DNA of 64,000 nt from Alloalcanivorax mobilis (lineage in GTDB: Bacteria > Pseudomonadota > Gammaproteobacteria > Pseudomonadales > Alcanivoracaceae), in the NCBI RefSeq assembly GCF_002864685.1, contig NZ_NMQZ01000003.1, forward strand, positions 124,001 to 188,000. The letters are read 5' to 3'. Below the pieces are notes generated by a model. It did not search any database and had not been told where the DNA came from. It was given only the letters and a program-made list of their open reading frames with translations. Shown here piece by piece: positions 47,292 through 56,166 of this stretch. The stretch's first letter is position 1; every line of letters begins with the position of its first letter. The position numbers and the translations under genes are program-made.

Positions 47292-47612
47292 CTACATCTG
47301 AAATTCAGGCAACAGAACGGTCATACCGTCCATCGCCTCGGTGGTTCGGATCTGACAGCCCAGCCGAGAGGTTTCTGCCCGCTCCGGAGTCATGGACAAC
47401 ATCTGCTCTTCAGCATCATTTATTTCCCCGGTCTTGCCGAACCATTCATCGGTCACTATCACGTGGCAGGTGCCGCAGGCGCATTCCCCACCGCAATCTC
47501 CGTCGATGCCGGGCACAGCGTTATTAACAGCAACCTGCATCAGCGAGGAACCAGATTCAAACTCGGCAATGTGCTCGGTACTGTCATGCTCAATGAACGT
47601 AATCTTACCCAA
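47292..47612 (-). CDS. [2Fe-2S] ferredoxin for CYP153
   Basis: It carries electrons from the reductase to the P450. The 106-residue protein has the adrenodoxin/putidaredoxin cluster ligands Cys40, Cys46, Cys49 and Cys86. The start codon is TTG with GGAG eight bases before it; no ATG is better placed. It is the first gene of the CYP153 operon and its promoter region carries the AraC-type operator at 47674-47710. Confidence 0.93.
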   Translation of the reverse strand: MGKITFIEHDSTEHIAEFESGSSLMQVAVNNAVPGIDGDCGGECACGTCHVIVTDEWFGKTGEINDAEEQMLSMTPERAETSRLGCQIRTTEAMDGMTVLLPEFQM

Positions 47613-47673
47613 GGCCTTTCTCCAGCAAGTAACTTAATGACTGCATCGTGGTTGTTGATCCGCTTGCCGGGGA

Positions 47674-47710
47674 GGTCATTTATTGACACACTGGGGTCAT
47701 TTAAAGACAG
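47674..47710. promoter_or_regulatory. AraC-type direct-repeat operator, copy A
   Basis: GGTCATTTATTGACA (47674-47688) and GGTCATTTAAAGACA (47695-47709) are direct repeats with a 21-base period, two helical turns, as AraC-family activators prefer. The site lies between the AraC gene and the CYP153 operon. A near-identical pair occurs at 62731-62766. Binding is inferred. Confidence 0.65.
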
Positions 47711-47735
47711 GCATGCCTATCAACGGACAGTATCA

Positions 47736-48800
47736 ATGACACAGCAGAAGGGTGAACTGAAAGCTTCGGAAGGCGGCATTCCGTCGAACTATTCACGACT
47801 TATTGCCCGCGAGCTGGACTTAACCGTCAGCCAGCTACCTTCGTTGCTGCAAGGTACCGGTCTCGGTATCGCGCAATTTCTGGGCGAGGACAGTCTGCTC
47901 ACGCCAGCTCACCAGGTGCGGATTTTGCGCAATGCACTGGCGTTGTCCGGCCAGTTTGAATTCGGCTTACGGCTGGGTAAGCGCCTGACCCCGGCGACCC
48001 ACGGCGCCATCGGTTTTGCCGCCTCGAGCAGTCCGGACCTGCTCAGCGCGCTACAGGCGATACAGACATTCCTACCTACTCGCGCAAGCATCGTCGAGCT
48101 ACACCTGCAGCAGGCTGAAGAACACCTGGAATGCCGACTGGACTTCCAAGTGCCGCTGGACGCGGATATCGAGCGTTGCCTGGCGGATACCATGATCGTG
48201 GTGCTGCTTGAATTCGGCGAGTTCGTTGTCGGTCGCCCACTACATGAGGCTGAAATTTGTTTTACCCACCGAGCACCTGAGTACCGCGCGATGTACTTGG
48301 ACTATTTGCCCGGGCGTATTCGTTTTGGTGCCGATAAGTTCACGCTTAAACTGCCGATGGCACTGTGCCGGGAACCGAACGCCTCCGCCAATCATGAAAA
48401 TTACCGTCTGGCCCTTGAGCAGTGTGAATCGATGCTTGCCGAGCTTCAGACCCACAAGCCTAGCTACCAGACCCGGCTTAAGAAGATGATGCTATCGAGA
48501 CCCCCCGGTTCGCTCAGCGAAGACGAAGCAGCGGCCTCCCTTTTCATGAGCAAACGCACCCTCGCTCGCAAGCTCAAGGAGGAAAACAGTAGTTTTAGGA
48601 AAATTCGTGACGAAATCCTATCCCGGCAAGCGACAAGCTACCTGTGTGACAGCAAGCTGTCGATCGAAGCCATCGCCGCGTTGATGAACTATCATGACGG
48701 AGCCAATTTCAGGCGTGCCTTCAAACGCTGGTTCGGTCTTTCGCCCGATCAGTACCGGCAGCACGCCGGTTCCCGGCACACTCTACCCCCTGCCCCCTAA
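47736..48800 (+). CDS. AraC-family transcriptional regulator of the CYP153 operon
   Basis: The 354-residue protein has an N-terminal arabinose-binding-like domain of the OruR/ArgR-type group and a C-terminal pair of helix-turn-helix motifs (SEDEAAASLFMSKRTLARKL and SKLSIEAIAALMNYHDGANF, the latter near 315) followed by FRRAFKRWFGLSPDQYR. It is divergent from the CYP153 operon, as the CypR regulator is in Alcanivorax borkumensis, so it probably activates that operon on alkane or alkanol. A longer frame from 47463 overlaps the operator and is rejected. Confidence 0.88.
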   Translation: MTQQKGELKASEGGIPSNYSRLIARELDLTVSQLPSLLQGTGLGIAQFLGEDSLLTPAHQVRILRNALALSGQFEFGLRLGKRLTPATHGAIGFAASSSPDLLSALQAIQTFLPTRASIVELHLQQAEEHLECRLDFQVPLDADIERCLADTMIVVLLEFGEFVVGRPLHEAEICFTHRAPEYRAMYLDYLPGRIRFGADKFTLKLPMALCREPNASANHENYRLALEQCESMLAELQTHKPSYQTRLKKMMLSRPPGSLSEDEAAASLFMSKRTLARKLKEENSSFRKIRDEILSRQATSYLCDSKLSIEAIAALMNYHDGANFRRAFKRWFGLSPDQYRQHAGSRHTLPPAP

Positions 48801-48931
48801 GGTCGCCCGGTACCACGCTTCGGCATTCCGTTTCCTTTCTTTTGTACGTACCTCGACCGACCTTTCCCGCCGGTCTGGCGCGGTCTGTTTGCCGGCGCGC
48901 GAAGATATCCACTGACTGCTTTTTTCGGGCC

Positions 48932-48960
48932 TTGACATTTGGTCAATCGCCCAAATAGAG
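48932..48960 (+). promoter_or_regulatory. Putative promoter and operator of the hydrolase-BVMO operon
   Basis: A perfect -35 TTGACA (48932-48937) overlaps the inverted repeat TTGAC-N5-GTCAA (48932-48946); 17 bases later comes ATAGAG (48955-48960) as a weak -10. A repressor at the palindrome would block the promoter. It lies 34 bases before the gene at 48994. Confidence 0.5.
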
Positions 48961-48993
48961 TGATTCAACAGTCGAACTACTCAGGAGGCCGAC

Positions 48994-49926
48994 ATGGTGA
49001 TCGCAAGCCGCAAGATTGGTTACGATGAAGTCGAGCATAGGGATTTGAATTTCGGCATGAGTCCGGAGACGGTGCCACGCCATTGGTTCAACAATGATCC
49101 GTGGATGACCCATTGGATGAACGCGATCCTGGCCGCGGTGCCGGACGGCGAGCGCTGGGTCATGCAGGCCACGAGTAAGCAACTCGAGAATCTTCACGAT
49201 CCGTCAGTGCGCAAAGCCGCGATCAGCTTTATTCGACAGGAACGCACCCATGCACGGGAGCATGACGCCATGAATGAAGCGATGGTCGCGCACGGCATTC
49301 CAATAGACCGGGCGGAGGCCGTGTTCAAGGCGATCAGAAAGCCCCTTCAACGCTACCTGGGCGGTGTCACCCAATGCGCCATGGCCGCGAACTTCGAGCA
49401 TTTCACGGCCGTGATTTCCCAGGTCATGCTCGATCATCCGGAACTGTGGGACGATACCAGGCTGGAAGTCGCTGCCATGCTGTTCTGGCACTTCGTGGAG
49501 GAGACGGAGCACAAGTCAGTCAGCTTCGATGTGTTCGGAGAGGTGAGCGGCGGCGGCGTCCGCGCTTACGCGATCCGCATGGCGACGCTCGCTCTGGGTA
49601 CAGCCCTTTTCCTGCCTCTGGTGCACGGCAACTGGCTGTATTTCCTCTGGAAGGATAGGCAGCTCACGAACATTCCCTCGGCACTGCGCGCCATTAAGTG
49701 GTTGTACTTCGCACCCGGGATCTTCACCCGAGCTTTTGTGATCGATACGCTGCCGTTTCTCTCCCCCCGCTTCCATCCATGGGACGCCGATAACCGGGAA
49801 GTCATCCACGCCTGGAAGCGCGCCTACGAGGAAACCGGCGATGCCCAGCAGGCTTACCAAGCATTCCGGCAATGGCATGACGATAACAGGCGTGACACAA
49901 CAGCGGAACGAGTGGCGGCGGCGTGA
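48994..49926 (+). CDS. Predicted metal-dependent hydrolase (PF10118-type)
   Basis: The 310-residue protein has several conserved His and Glu residues in helices (RQERTHAREHDAMN near residue 82, FEHFTAV, FWHFVEETEHKSVSFDVF near 160-177) resembling a di-iron or metal-binding four-helix core. Hydrophobic segments near residue 195 and 230 suggest membrane association. Such proteins are common next to hydrocarbon and lipid genes but their reaction is not established. It overlaps the SDR gene by four bases. Confidence 0.75.
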   Translation: MVIASRKIGYDEVEHRDLNFGMSPETVPRHWFNNDPWMTHWMNAILAAVPDGERWVMQATSKQLENLHDPSVRKAAISFIRQERTHAREHDAMNEAMVAHGIPIDRAEAVFKAIRKPLQRYLGGVTQCAMAANFEHFTAVISQVMLDHPELWDDTRLEVAAMLFWHFVEETEHKSVSFDVFGEVSGGGVRAYAIRMATLALGTALFLPLVHGNWLYFLWKDRQLTNIPSALRAIKWLYFAPGIFTRAFVIDTLPFLSPRFHPWDADNREVIHAWKRAYEETGDAQQAYQAFRQWHDDNRRDTTAERVAAA

Positions 49927-50762
49927 GCGGTGCCAAGCGTAAAACACTGAAACCCTCCGAGCAGGCAGCGGCCCTGGTAACGGGGGCGGGCAGCGGTATC
50001 GGCCGCAGCTTCGCCTATGAGATCGTGCGCCGTGGCGGATCAGTGATCTGCGCGGATATAGACCGCCAGCGCGCCGAGCAAACCGCCAGCATACTCTCGG
50101 AGTTGGGCGAAGGTCGGGCTGTCCCTTACCGCTGCGACGTAGGCAGCGAAAAGCAGATGGCCACGCTCGCCGACAAGGCCGAATCGCTGCTCGGACGGCC
50201 AATGACGTTGGTGGTCAATAACGCCGGGGTGGGCGTAGGCGGCCGCATCGGAGAAGTGCCGCTTGACGATTGGCGCTGGTGCCTCAAGGTCAATCTCTGG
50301 GGTGTCATCCATGGTTGTCACTTCTTCGCACCCAAGCTGCGCGCACTGGGCTACGGCGGCATTGTCAACGTGGCTTCGGCCGCCGGTTTCGGCGCGGCGC
50401 CGGAGATGAGTGCGTATAACGTGACCAAGTCCGCGGTACTTTCGCTCTCCGAAACTCTGGCGGCCGAGCTGACCGGCACCGGCGTGCATGTTTCGGCCCT
50501 GTGTCCCACCGTGGTACCCACCAATATCCTGGACAAGGCGCGCCTGCCCGAGAACCGCGGCGATTTCGCCCACGCGGCCATGCGCAAGTGGGCCTTCGCC
50601 ACCAGCGACCAGGTGGCACGCCAGACCCTGGACGCCCTCGACCGAAAGCAGCTTTATGTGGTGCCGCAGTTCGACGGGCGTTTCATGTGGCGGTTCAAGC
50701 GCTACGCGCCGCGGCTATACGCTCGCGCGCTGGGCGAGGCGTATCGCCTGGCCGGGGGCTGA
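49923..50762 (+). CDS. Short-chain dehydrogenase/reductase
   Basis: The 279-residue SDR has TGAGSGIG (about 21-28), NNAGVGVGG, and the Ser-Tyr-Lys set in VASAAGF and YNVTKSAV. A basic C-terminal part (FMWRFKRYAPRLYARA) is unusual and could bind a membrane. Placed between the metal-dependent hydrolase and the esterase-BVMO pair, it could oxidise a secondary or cyclic alcohol to the ketone that the BVMO uses. ATGA overlap with the previous gene supports one operon. Confidence 0.85.
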   Translation: MSGAKRKTLKPSEQAAALVTGAGSGIGRSFAYEIVRRGGSVICADIDRQRAEQTASILSELGEGRAVPYRCDVGSEKQMATLADKAESLLGRPMTLVVNNAGVGVGGRIGEVPLDDWRWCLKVNLWGVIHGCHFFAPKLRALGYGGIVNVASAAGFGAAPEMSAYNVTKSAVLSLSETLAAELTGTGVHVSALCPTVVPTNILDKARLPENRGDFAHAAMRKWAFATSDQVARQTLDALDRKQLYVVPQFDGRFMWRFKRYAPRLYARALGEAYRLAGG

Positions 50763-50782
50763 TATCCGGCAGGAGGCAAATC

Positions 50783-51778
50783 ATGACATCATTCTCGGCA
50801 AGAGTTGCCGACCGTGGTTTTCGGCTACTGATGAAGCGCGAGCCGGCTAACCCCGACGAGCTGGTGACGCGGTTACGGCGCATCGCCGCGGTGGCCCGCC
50901 TGCCGGGCGGGCTGCCGTCCGGGGTCACCGCGCGCAAGACCACCATTGGCAATGAACCAGCGGTACCCCCCGGTGTGCCGGCGGTGCGTGTCAGTCCCAG
51001 TCAGCCCACGGCCACCGTGCTGTATCTCCACGGTGGTGCTTTTATCAGTGGCCGTTTCCGTACTTATGCGGAGCTTTGCGGGCAACTGGCCAAGAGACTG
51101 AACGCACGCGTGTTCTGGATCGACTACCGCCTAGCGCCGGAGGCGCCCTATCCGGCCGCCCTCGACGATGCCCACCATGCCTACAGGGCGCTGGCGGAGG
51201 ACTATCCTGACGAGCCGCTGGCCCTGATCGGAGATTCCGCGGGTGGCAACCTCACTCTGGCCACGCTGCTGAGGCTGCGCGATGCGCAGGCCGCCTCGCC
51301 CGATCCCTCCCCCCGCATGCCAGCCTGCGCCGTGTCGATCTCGCCCGGCGCCGATGCGGTTGGCGATGCACCATCGCGCCAGGCCAACGCGGCCAGCGAT
51401 GCCATGCTGACTCCACGCATGATCGAGATGGCCACCAATCTGTATCTGGCCGGCCATGATCCCCGGGATCCCTATGTCTCACCGATATACGGCGATTTCC
51501 GTGGCCTGCCGCCTCTTATGCTCACTGTGAGCGAATCCGAGGCCCTGCGTGATGATGCCTATCGGGTAGCGCACCGTGCGCGCCAGGCCGGCGTGGCCGT
51601 GACCCTGCGCGCCCGCTGGAATATGCCACATGTGTGGCCGGTGTTTCATTCCATGTTGCCGGAGGCGCGCCAGGACGTTACCGAAATAGTCGGCTTTATG
51701 CGCCGGCATTTGTCGGCGCCCGTAGCATGCACCCGGGCCGTGGCACGGACGAAACTGCGCCTCGCGCATAGCGGCTAA
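50783..51778 (+). CDS. HSL-type alpha/beta hydrolase (esterase)
   Basis: The 331-residue esterase has the oxyanion motif HGGAF (83-87), the nucleophile Ser152 in GDSAGGN, a catalytic Asp in the SESEALRDD segment and His in MPHVWPVF. GGAGG precedes the ATG at 50783. Immediately before the BVMO, it is well placed to open the ester or lactone product. Confidence 0.9.
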   Translation: MTSFSARVADRGFRLLMKREPANPDELVTRLRRIAAVARLPGGLPSGVTARKTTIGNEPAVPPGVPAVRVSPSQPTATVLYLHGGAFISGRFRTYAELCGQLAKRLNARVFWIDYRLAPEAPYPAALDDAHHAYRALAEDYPDEPLALIGDSAGGNLTLATLLRLRDAQAASPDPSPRMPACAVSISPGADAVGDAPSRQANAASDAMLTPRMIEMATNLYLAGHDPRDPYVSPIYGDFRGLPPLMLTVSESEALRDDAYRVAHRARQAGVAVTLRARWNMPHVWPVFHSMLPEARQDVTEIVGFMRRHLSAPVACTRAVARTKLRLAHSG

Positions 51779-51810
51779 GCGGCCTGCTAAAAACTGGAAG
51801 GAGGACCACT

Positions 51811-53460
51811 ATGAATGTCGCGGAGGACCGGATTCAACAAAGCCGTCGTGGCCAGCGGGCGCCGCGCCACGGGAGCGCTGAACCCGACCACGAGATTTTG
51901 ATCATCGGCGCCGGCTTCGCCGGAATGGGCGCGGCCATCGAGCTTCTCAGCCGCGGCATGAAATCCTTATCGATCATCGAGCGTGCCGCCGACGTCGGCG
52001 GCACCTGGCGCGACAACCGCTACCCCGGCGTGGCGGTGGACATCACTTCTTTCGTCTACTCTTTTTCCTTCGAGCAGAATCCGAACTGGTCGCGGGTCTT
52101 CGCCCCGGGCGACGAGCTGCAGAACTACGCCCGCCGCGTGGCCAGCAAATACGGCCTCTATCCCTACATACGCTTCGGCGTCAGCGTGGACCGGGCCGAG
52201 TTCGACGAAGACGCCCACTTGTGGCGGGTGACAACCGACAAGGGGCTGGTCACCGCCCGCCATCTGGTGTCCGCCACCGGCGGATTGATCTCGCCCAAGC
52301 TGCCGGATATCGACGGTGTCGAGGATTTTCAGGGCGAGCGCATGCACACCGCGCGCTGGGACTACAATGTGGATCTCACCGGCAAGCGCGTGGCGGTGAT
52401 CGGCACCGGCGCCACGGCGGTGCAGCTCATTCCCGAGATCGCCCCGAAGGTGGCGCACCTTGATGTCTATCAGCGCACGCCCATCTGGGTCCTCAAGAAA
52501 CCGGACGCCCGCCTGCCCGGCTGGCTGCGCACCGTGTTCCGCTGGTCGGGGCTGGCCCAGCAGGGGGTGCGCGCCACCACCGATGCCCTGACCGAATCCT
52601 TGATGATCATCGCGGCGGTATACTACCGGCACATGCCCTGGCTGGTACGTTGGGCCGAGCACGCCGGCGTGAACAACATGCGCGAGCAGTTGCCGGACAA
52701 CCCGGAGCTGTGGGACAAGTTAACGCCCCAATACGGTTTCGGCTGCAAGCGGCCCACCTTCTCCAACGAGTACTTCGCCACTTTCGCCAGGGATAACGTC
52801 GATCTGGTCACCACGCCCATCCGGCGCATCACGGCCGGGGGCATCGAGACCTCCGACGGCGCCGAGCGCGAGATCGACGTGCTGATCCTGGCGACTGGCT
52901 ACAAGGTTTTCGAGAAGGGCAACCTGCCGTCCTACGAAGTCGCGGGACGTAACGGCACGGATCTGGGCGAGTTCTGGGAAGAAAACCGGTACCAGGCCTA
53001 CGAGGGTCTCACGGTGCCCGGCTACCCCAACTTCTACATCATGCTGGGACCGTACGCGCTGATCGGTTCGTCCTATTTCAAAATGGTCGAGGGCAACGCG
53101 ATTCACGTGGTGCGCTGTATCGAGGCCGCCCACGAGCGTGACGCGACCTGCGTGGAGATCCGCCAGGACGTGCACGATCGCTACTTCCAGAACATCCAGA
53201 AGCGCCAGCAGGGGACCGTGTTCCTGAACCACAACTGCGCGACCTCGAACAGCTATTACTTCGACCGCCACGGCGACGCGCCCATGCTGCGACCGTCTAC
53301 CTCTTTCGAGATGCTTTGGAGAGCGAAGCACCTGCCCATGGCTCATTACCATTTCAAAAAGGCCTATCCGGCAGGATGGCTATCAGGTGACTCAAGGCTG
53401 ACGTCCAGCAGCAGGCGTTTTTCCGGTGATGATCCCGTTGCGGAGGCTACTCGCCGATGA
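51811..53460 (+). CDS. Flavin-containing monooxygenase, Baeyer-Villiger type
   Basis: The 549-residue enzyme has the FAD motif GAGFAG (33-38), the BVMO fingerprint FQGERMHTARW (F-x-G-x3-H-x3-W) near residue 173, and a second dinucleotide motif IGTGATAVQL near 195. It would insert oxygen next to a ketone to form an ester or lactone. AlmA-like long-chain alkane oxygenases belong to the same wider family, so that is the main alternative. It overlaps the next gene by four bases and follows an esterase. Confidence 0.9.
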   Translation: MNVAEDRIQQSRRGQRAPRHGSAEPDHEILIIGAGFAGMGAAIELLSRGMKSLSIIERAADVGGTWRDNRYPGVAVDITSFVYSFSFEQNPNWSRVFAPGDELQNYARRVASKYGLYPYIRFGVSVDRAEFDEDAHLWRVTTDKGLVTARHLVSATGGLISPKLPDIDGVEDFQGERMHTARWDYNVDLTGKRVAVIGTGATAVQLIPEIAPKVAHLDVYQRTPIWVLKKPDARLPGWLRTVFRWSGLAQQGVRATTDALTESLMIIAAVYYRHMPWLVRWAEHAGVNNMREQLPDNPELWDKLTPQYGFGCKRPTFSNEYFATFARDNVDLVTTPIRRITAGGIETSDGAEREIDVLILATGYKVFEKGNLPSYEVAGRNGTDLGEFWEENRYQAYEGLTVPGYPNFYIMLGPYALIGSSYFKMVEGNAIHVVRCIEAAHERDATCVEIRQDVHDRYFQNIQKRQQGTVFLNHNCATSNSYYFDRHGDAPMLRPSTSFEMLWRAKHLPMAHYHFKKAYPAGWLSGDSRLTSSSRRFSGDDPVAEATRR

Positions 53461-54962
53461 CCACTCATGAGGAAACAACACCGGTGCTGGTCGGCGCCGG
53501 CCAGATCACCGCGCGCGAACCGGATCCCGAGCGCACCCCCATCGGTTTGGTCGCCGAGGCTGCACGGGCCGCGGCCGCGGACTGCGGTGTGACCGGGGTG
53601 CTGGGTCAGATCCAGTCGTTAACGTGTCTCAACATATTGGCGCCGTCTTATTCCGATGCCCCGTCCACCCTGGCGCGGCACCTGGGCATCGACCCCGGCG
53701 AGCGCTTCTACACCCCGATAGGCGGGAACATGGGTCAATGGCTGGTCGGTTACTACGCCGATCGCATCGCCGCCGGCGGTCTCGATTGTATCTTGATCGC
53801 GGGCGGCGAGGCGCTGGCCACGCAGATGCGCGGCAAGGGCGCCGGCCTGTCCGGAGTGCTGGACACCGCCACCGGCGAGGGCCCGCGACTGCTCGGCGAT
53901 GACCGCGAGCCGACCAATTCGGCGGAACAACGCCACGGACTCAATCTGCCCATCCAGATTTATCCGTTGTTCGAGCAGGCGCTGCGGGGCCGCTACGGCC
54001 TTAACCCAGTCGAGCACCGACGAATGCTGGGCGAATTCTATGCCCGATTCAACGCCGTCGCGGTCGACAATCCGCGAGCTTGGCGCCGCGAACCTTTATC
54101 GGCGGCCGACATCGCCGAGCGCTCACCCAAAAATCGCATGGTCGGCGCGCCCTACACCAAGCACATGAACGCCCTCATCGCGGTGGATCAGGCCGCCGCG
54201 CTGGTGATGATGTCGGCGGCCAAGGCCCGGCGGCTGGGCATCGAGCCTGAACGCTGGGTGTACCCCCTGGCCGCGGCAAACGGCCACGATCATTGGTTCG
54301 TCTCCCAGCGGGCGGATCTTTCCCGCTCGCCGGCGATCACCGCCTGCGGCGAGCGGCTGGCAGCGACCAGCGGACTCGGGATCGACGCGATCGATCACCT
54401 GGACCTGTACAGCTGTTTCCCCAGCGCTGTACAGATGGCGCGCGATGCGCTGGGTATCTCCGTGCATGATCCCCGGCCACTGACCGTCACGGGTGGCTTG
54501 GCTTACCATGGCGGGCCCGGCAACAACTATTGCACCCACGCCATCGCCGAGATCATGAACCGTATCCGCGCCGACCGAAGCACCACTGGATTGGTCAGCG
54601 GCGTGGGCTGGTACATGAGCAAGCATTCGCTGGGGCTCTACGGCGGAAGACCGCCCGTCGGCGGTTGGCGGCCGATCGATCCGGCCGGGCTGCAAGCCGA
54701 GATCGACGCCGGCCCCGTCGTGGAACTGGTGGAGCAGGCGCAGGGCAAGGCCCGCATCGAGACCTACACTGTCATGCACGACCGCGCCGACCGCCCGGTC
54801 CAGGGTATTGTGCTGGGCCGCCTGAGCGATGGCCGGCGGTTTGTTGCCAACACTCCCACCGACACGGACCTGCTCAATGCCATGACGAACGAGGAATTTC
54901 TCAATCGCACGGGCCGCGTGCACCACGATGGCAAACGCAACCTATTTACCCCGGAGGGGTGA
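53457..54962 (+). CDS. Thiolase-like protein (acetyl-CoA acetyltransferase family), catalytic Cys not evident
   Basis: The 501-residue protein has a thiolase fold with an extra C-terminal domain, like thiolase-like protein type 1. At the place where thiolases carry the nucleophilic cysteine the sequence reads YTPIGGNMGQ, with no cysteine. His residues in the GGLAYHGGPGNNY stretch are present. It may therefore be a non-classical thiolase, a thioester-binding protein or an enzyme with other chemistry. The ATG overlaps the BVMO stop. Confidence 0.78.
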   Translation: MTTHEETTPVLVGAGQITAREPDPERTPIGLVAEAARAAAADCGVTGVLGQIQSLTCLNILAPSYSDAPSTLARHLGIDPGERFYTPIGGNMGQWLVGYYADRIAAGGLDCILIAGGEALATQMRGKGAGLSGVLDTATGEGPRLLGDDREPTNSAEQRHGLNLPIQIYPLFEQALRGRYGLNPVEHRRMLGEFYARFNAVAVDNPRAWRREPLSAADIAERSPKNRMVGAPYTKHMNALIAVDQAAALVMMSAAKARRLGIEPERWVYPLAAANGHDHWFVSQRADLSRSPAITACGERLAATSGLGIDAIDHLDLYSCFPSAVQMARDALGISVHDPRPLTVTGGLAYHGGPGNNYCTHAIAEIMNRIRADRSTTGLVSGVGWYMSKHSLGLYGGRPPVGGWRPIDPAGLQAEIDAGPVVELVEQAQGKARIETYTVMHDRADRPVQGIVLGRLSDGRRFVANTPTDTDLLNAMTNEEFLNRTGRVHHDGKRNLFTPEG

Positions 54963-54981
54963 GCGCAAGGAGGAGACGATA

Positions 54982-56166
54982 ATGAGCATCGCGTCCGAAG
55001 CCCAGTTCGACCAAGCGCGCGTAGCCGAACGCATGCGTGACATTCGCGAGGCCACCCGCGTCGTGAGCGAAGGCTTTTCCCGGGAATACATGCGCGAATG
55101 CATCGATAATCACCGATTCCCTCAGGAGGCCTGGGAAGCGCTGGGCGAATATGGGCTGCTTGGCATCACCATTCCCGAGGACCTGGGGGGCTCGGGCGGC
55201 GGCCAGGTGGAACTAGTCGCGCTGATGGAAACGCTGGCCGAGGCCGGGCTGGTGCTGCCCATGCTGTTGCTCACTGGGTTTGCGCGAGTGCCGATCATCC
55301 GCAATGGCACACCCGGGCAAATAGAGCGGTTCGTCAAGCCGACAATCAGCGGGGCCGAGAAACTGTGCTTCGCAATCACCGAGCCGGATGCCGGGACCAA
55401 CAGCTTCGCGATGTCCACGCTGGCGACACCGGATGGTGACGGCTATCGGCTGACCGGGCGCAAGGTTTTTATTTCCGGTGCGGCGGACGCCGATCGAATG
55501 CTGGTCGTGGCCCGCACCCAAAAAGCCGGCGAAGTCAAACGACGCACCGAGGGTATGTCCTTGTTCGTGGTGGATACCGACGCGCCCGGCGTGGAACTAC
55601 AGCCCCTGAATATCGACGTCGGTTGGCCGGAGCGGCAATACCTGGTTTTTTTCGATGACGTCAAACTCGACGCGGGTCGCTTGATCGGCAACCCGGGACA
55701 GGGCCTGGCCGGAATGTTCGAGGCGCTGAATTCGGAGCGCCTGCTGGTCACCGCCATGTCCGTGGGCCTGGGCAATTACGCTCTCAAAAAGGCAGTGGCC
55801 TACGCCAACGAACGCAAACCTTTCGGCACCCCCATCGGGGGTTATCAGGCTATACAGCACCGGCTGGCCGAGGCCAAGGCCGAATTGGAGGCAGCACGGC
55901 TGATGATGATCCACGCGGCTGCGACGTTCGACGCCGGTGGCGATGCCGGTTCTCATGCCAACATGGCGAAATTGCTGGGTTCTCGCGCGGCGGTCAAAGC
56001 CGTCGAGGCCGCCCTGCAGACCCACGGCGGCTACGGTTTCGACCGGGACTACGACATCATCACGCTATGGCCTTCGGCACGGTTAATGGAGGTTGCACCA
56101 ATCAACAACGAAATGCTGCTCAACTACATCGGAGAACATGTCCTTGGCTTACCCAAATCCTACTGA
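54982..56166 (+). CDS. Acyl-CoA dehydrogenase
   Basis: The 394-residue FAD enzyme forms the trans-2,3 double bond of an acyl-CoA. It has FAITEPDAGTNSFAMST in the middle domain and a C-terminal QTHGGYGFDRDYDI stretch. The latter carries Asp where many short-chain enzymes have the GG-x-G base region, so the exact catalytic Glu cannot be placed by eye. AAGGAGGAG precedes the ATG at 54982. Confidence 0.88.
   Translation: MSIASEAQFDQARVAERMRDIREATRVVSEGFSREYMRECIDNHRFPQEAWEALGEYGLLGITIPEDLGGSGGGQVELVALMETLAEAGLVLPMLLLTGFARVPIIRNGTPGQIERFVKPTISGAEKLCFAITEPDAGTNSFAMSTLATPDGDGYRLTGRKVFISGAADADRMLVVARTQKAGEVKRRTEGMSLFVVDTDAPGVELQPLNIDVGWPERQYLVFFDDVKLDAGRLIGNPGQGLAGMFEALNSERLLVTAMSVGLGNYALKKAVAYANERKPFGTPIGGYQAIQHRLAEAKAELEAARLMMIHAAATFDAGGDAGSHANMAKLLGSRAAVKAVEAALQTHGGYGFDRDYDIITLWPSARLMEVAPINNEMLLNYIGEHVLGLPKSY

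Noticed and set aside
47463-47735. Extended N-terminus of the AraC regulator by 91 codons
   Set aside because: It overlaps the ferredoxin gene and the direct-repeat operator; the ATG at 47736 gives the normal family length.
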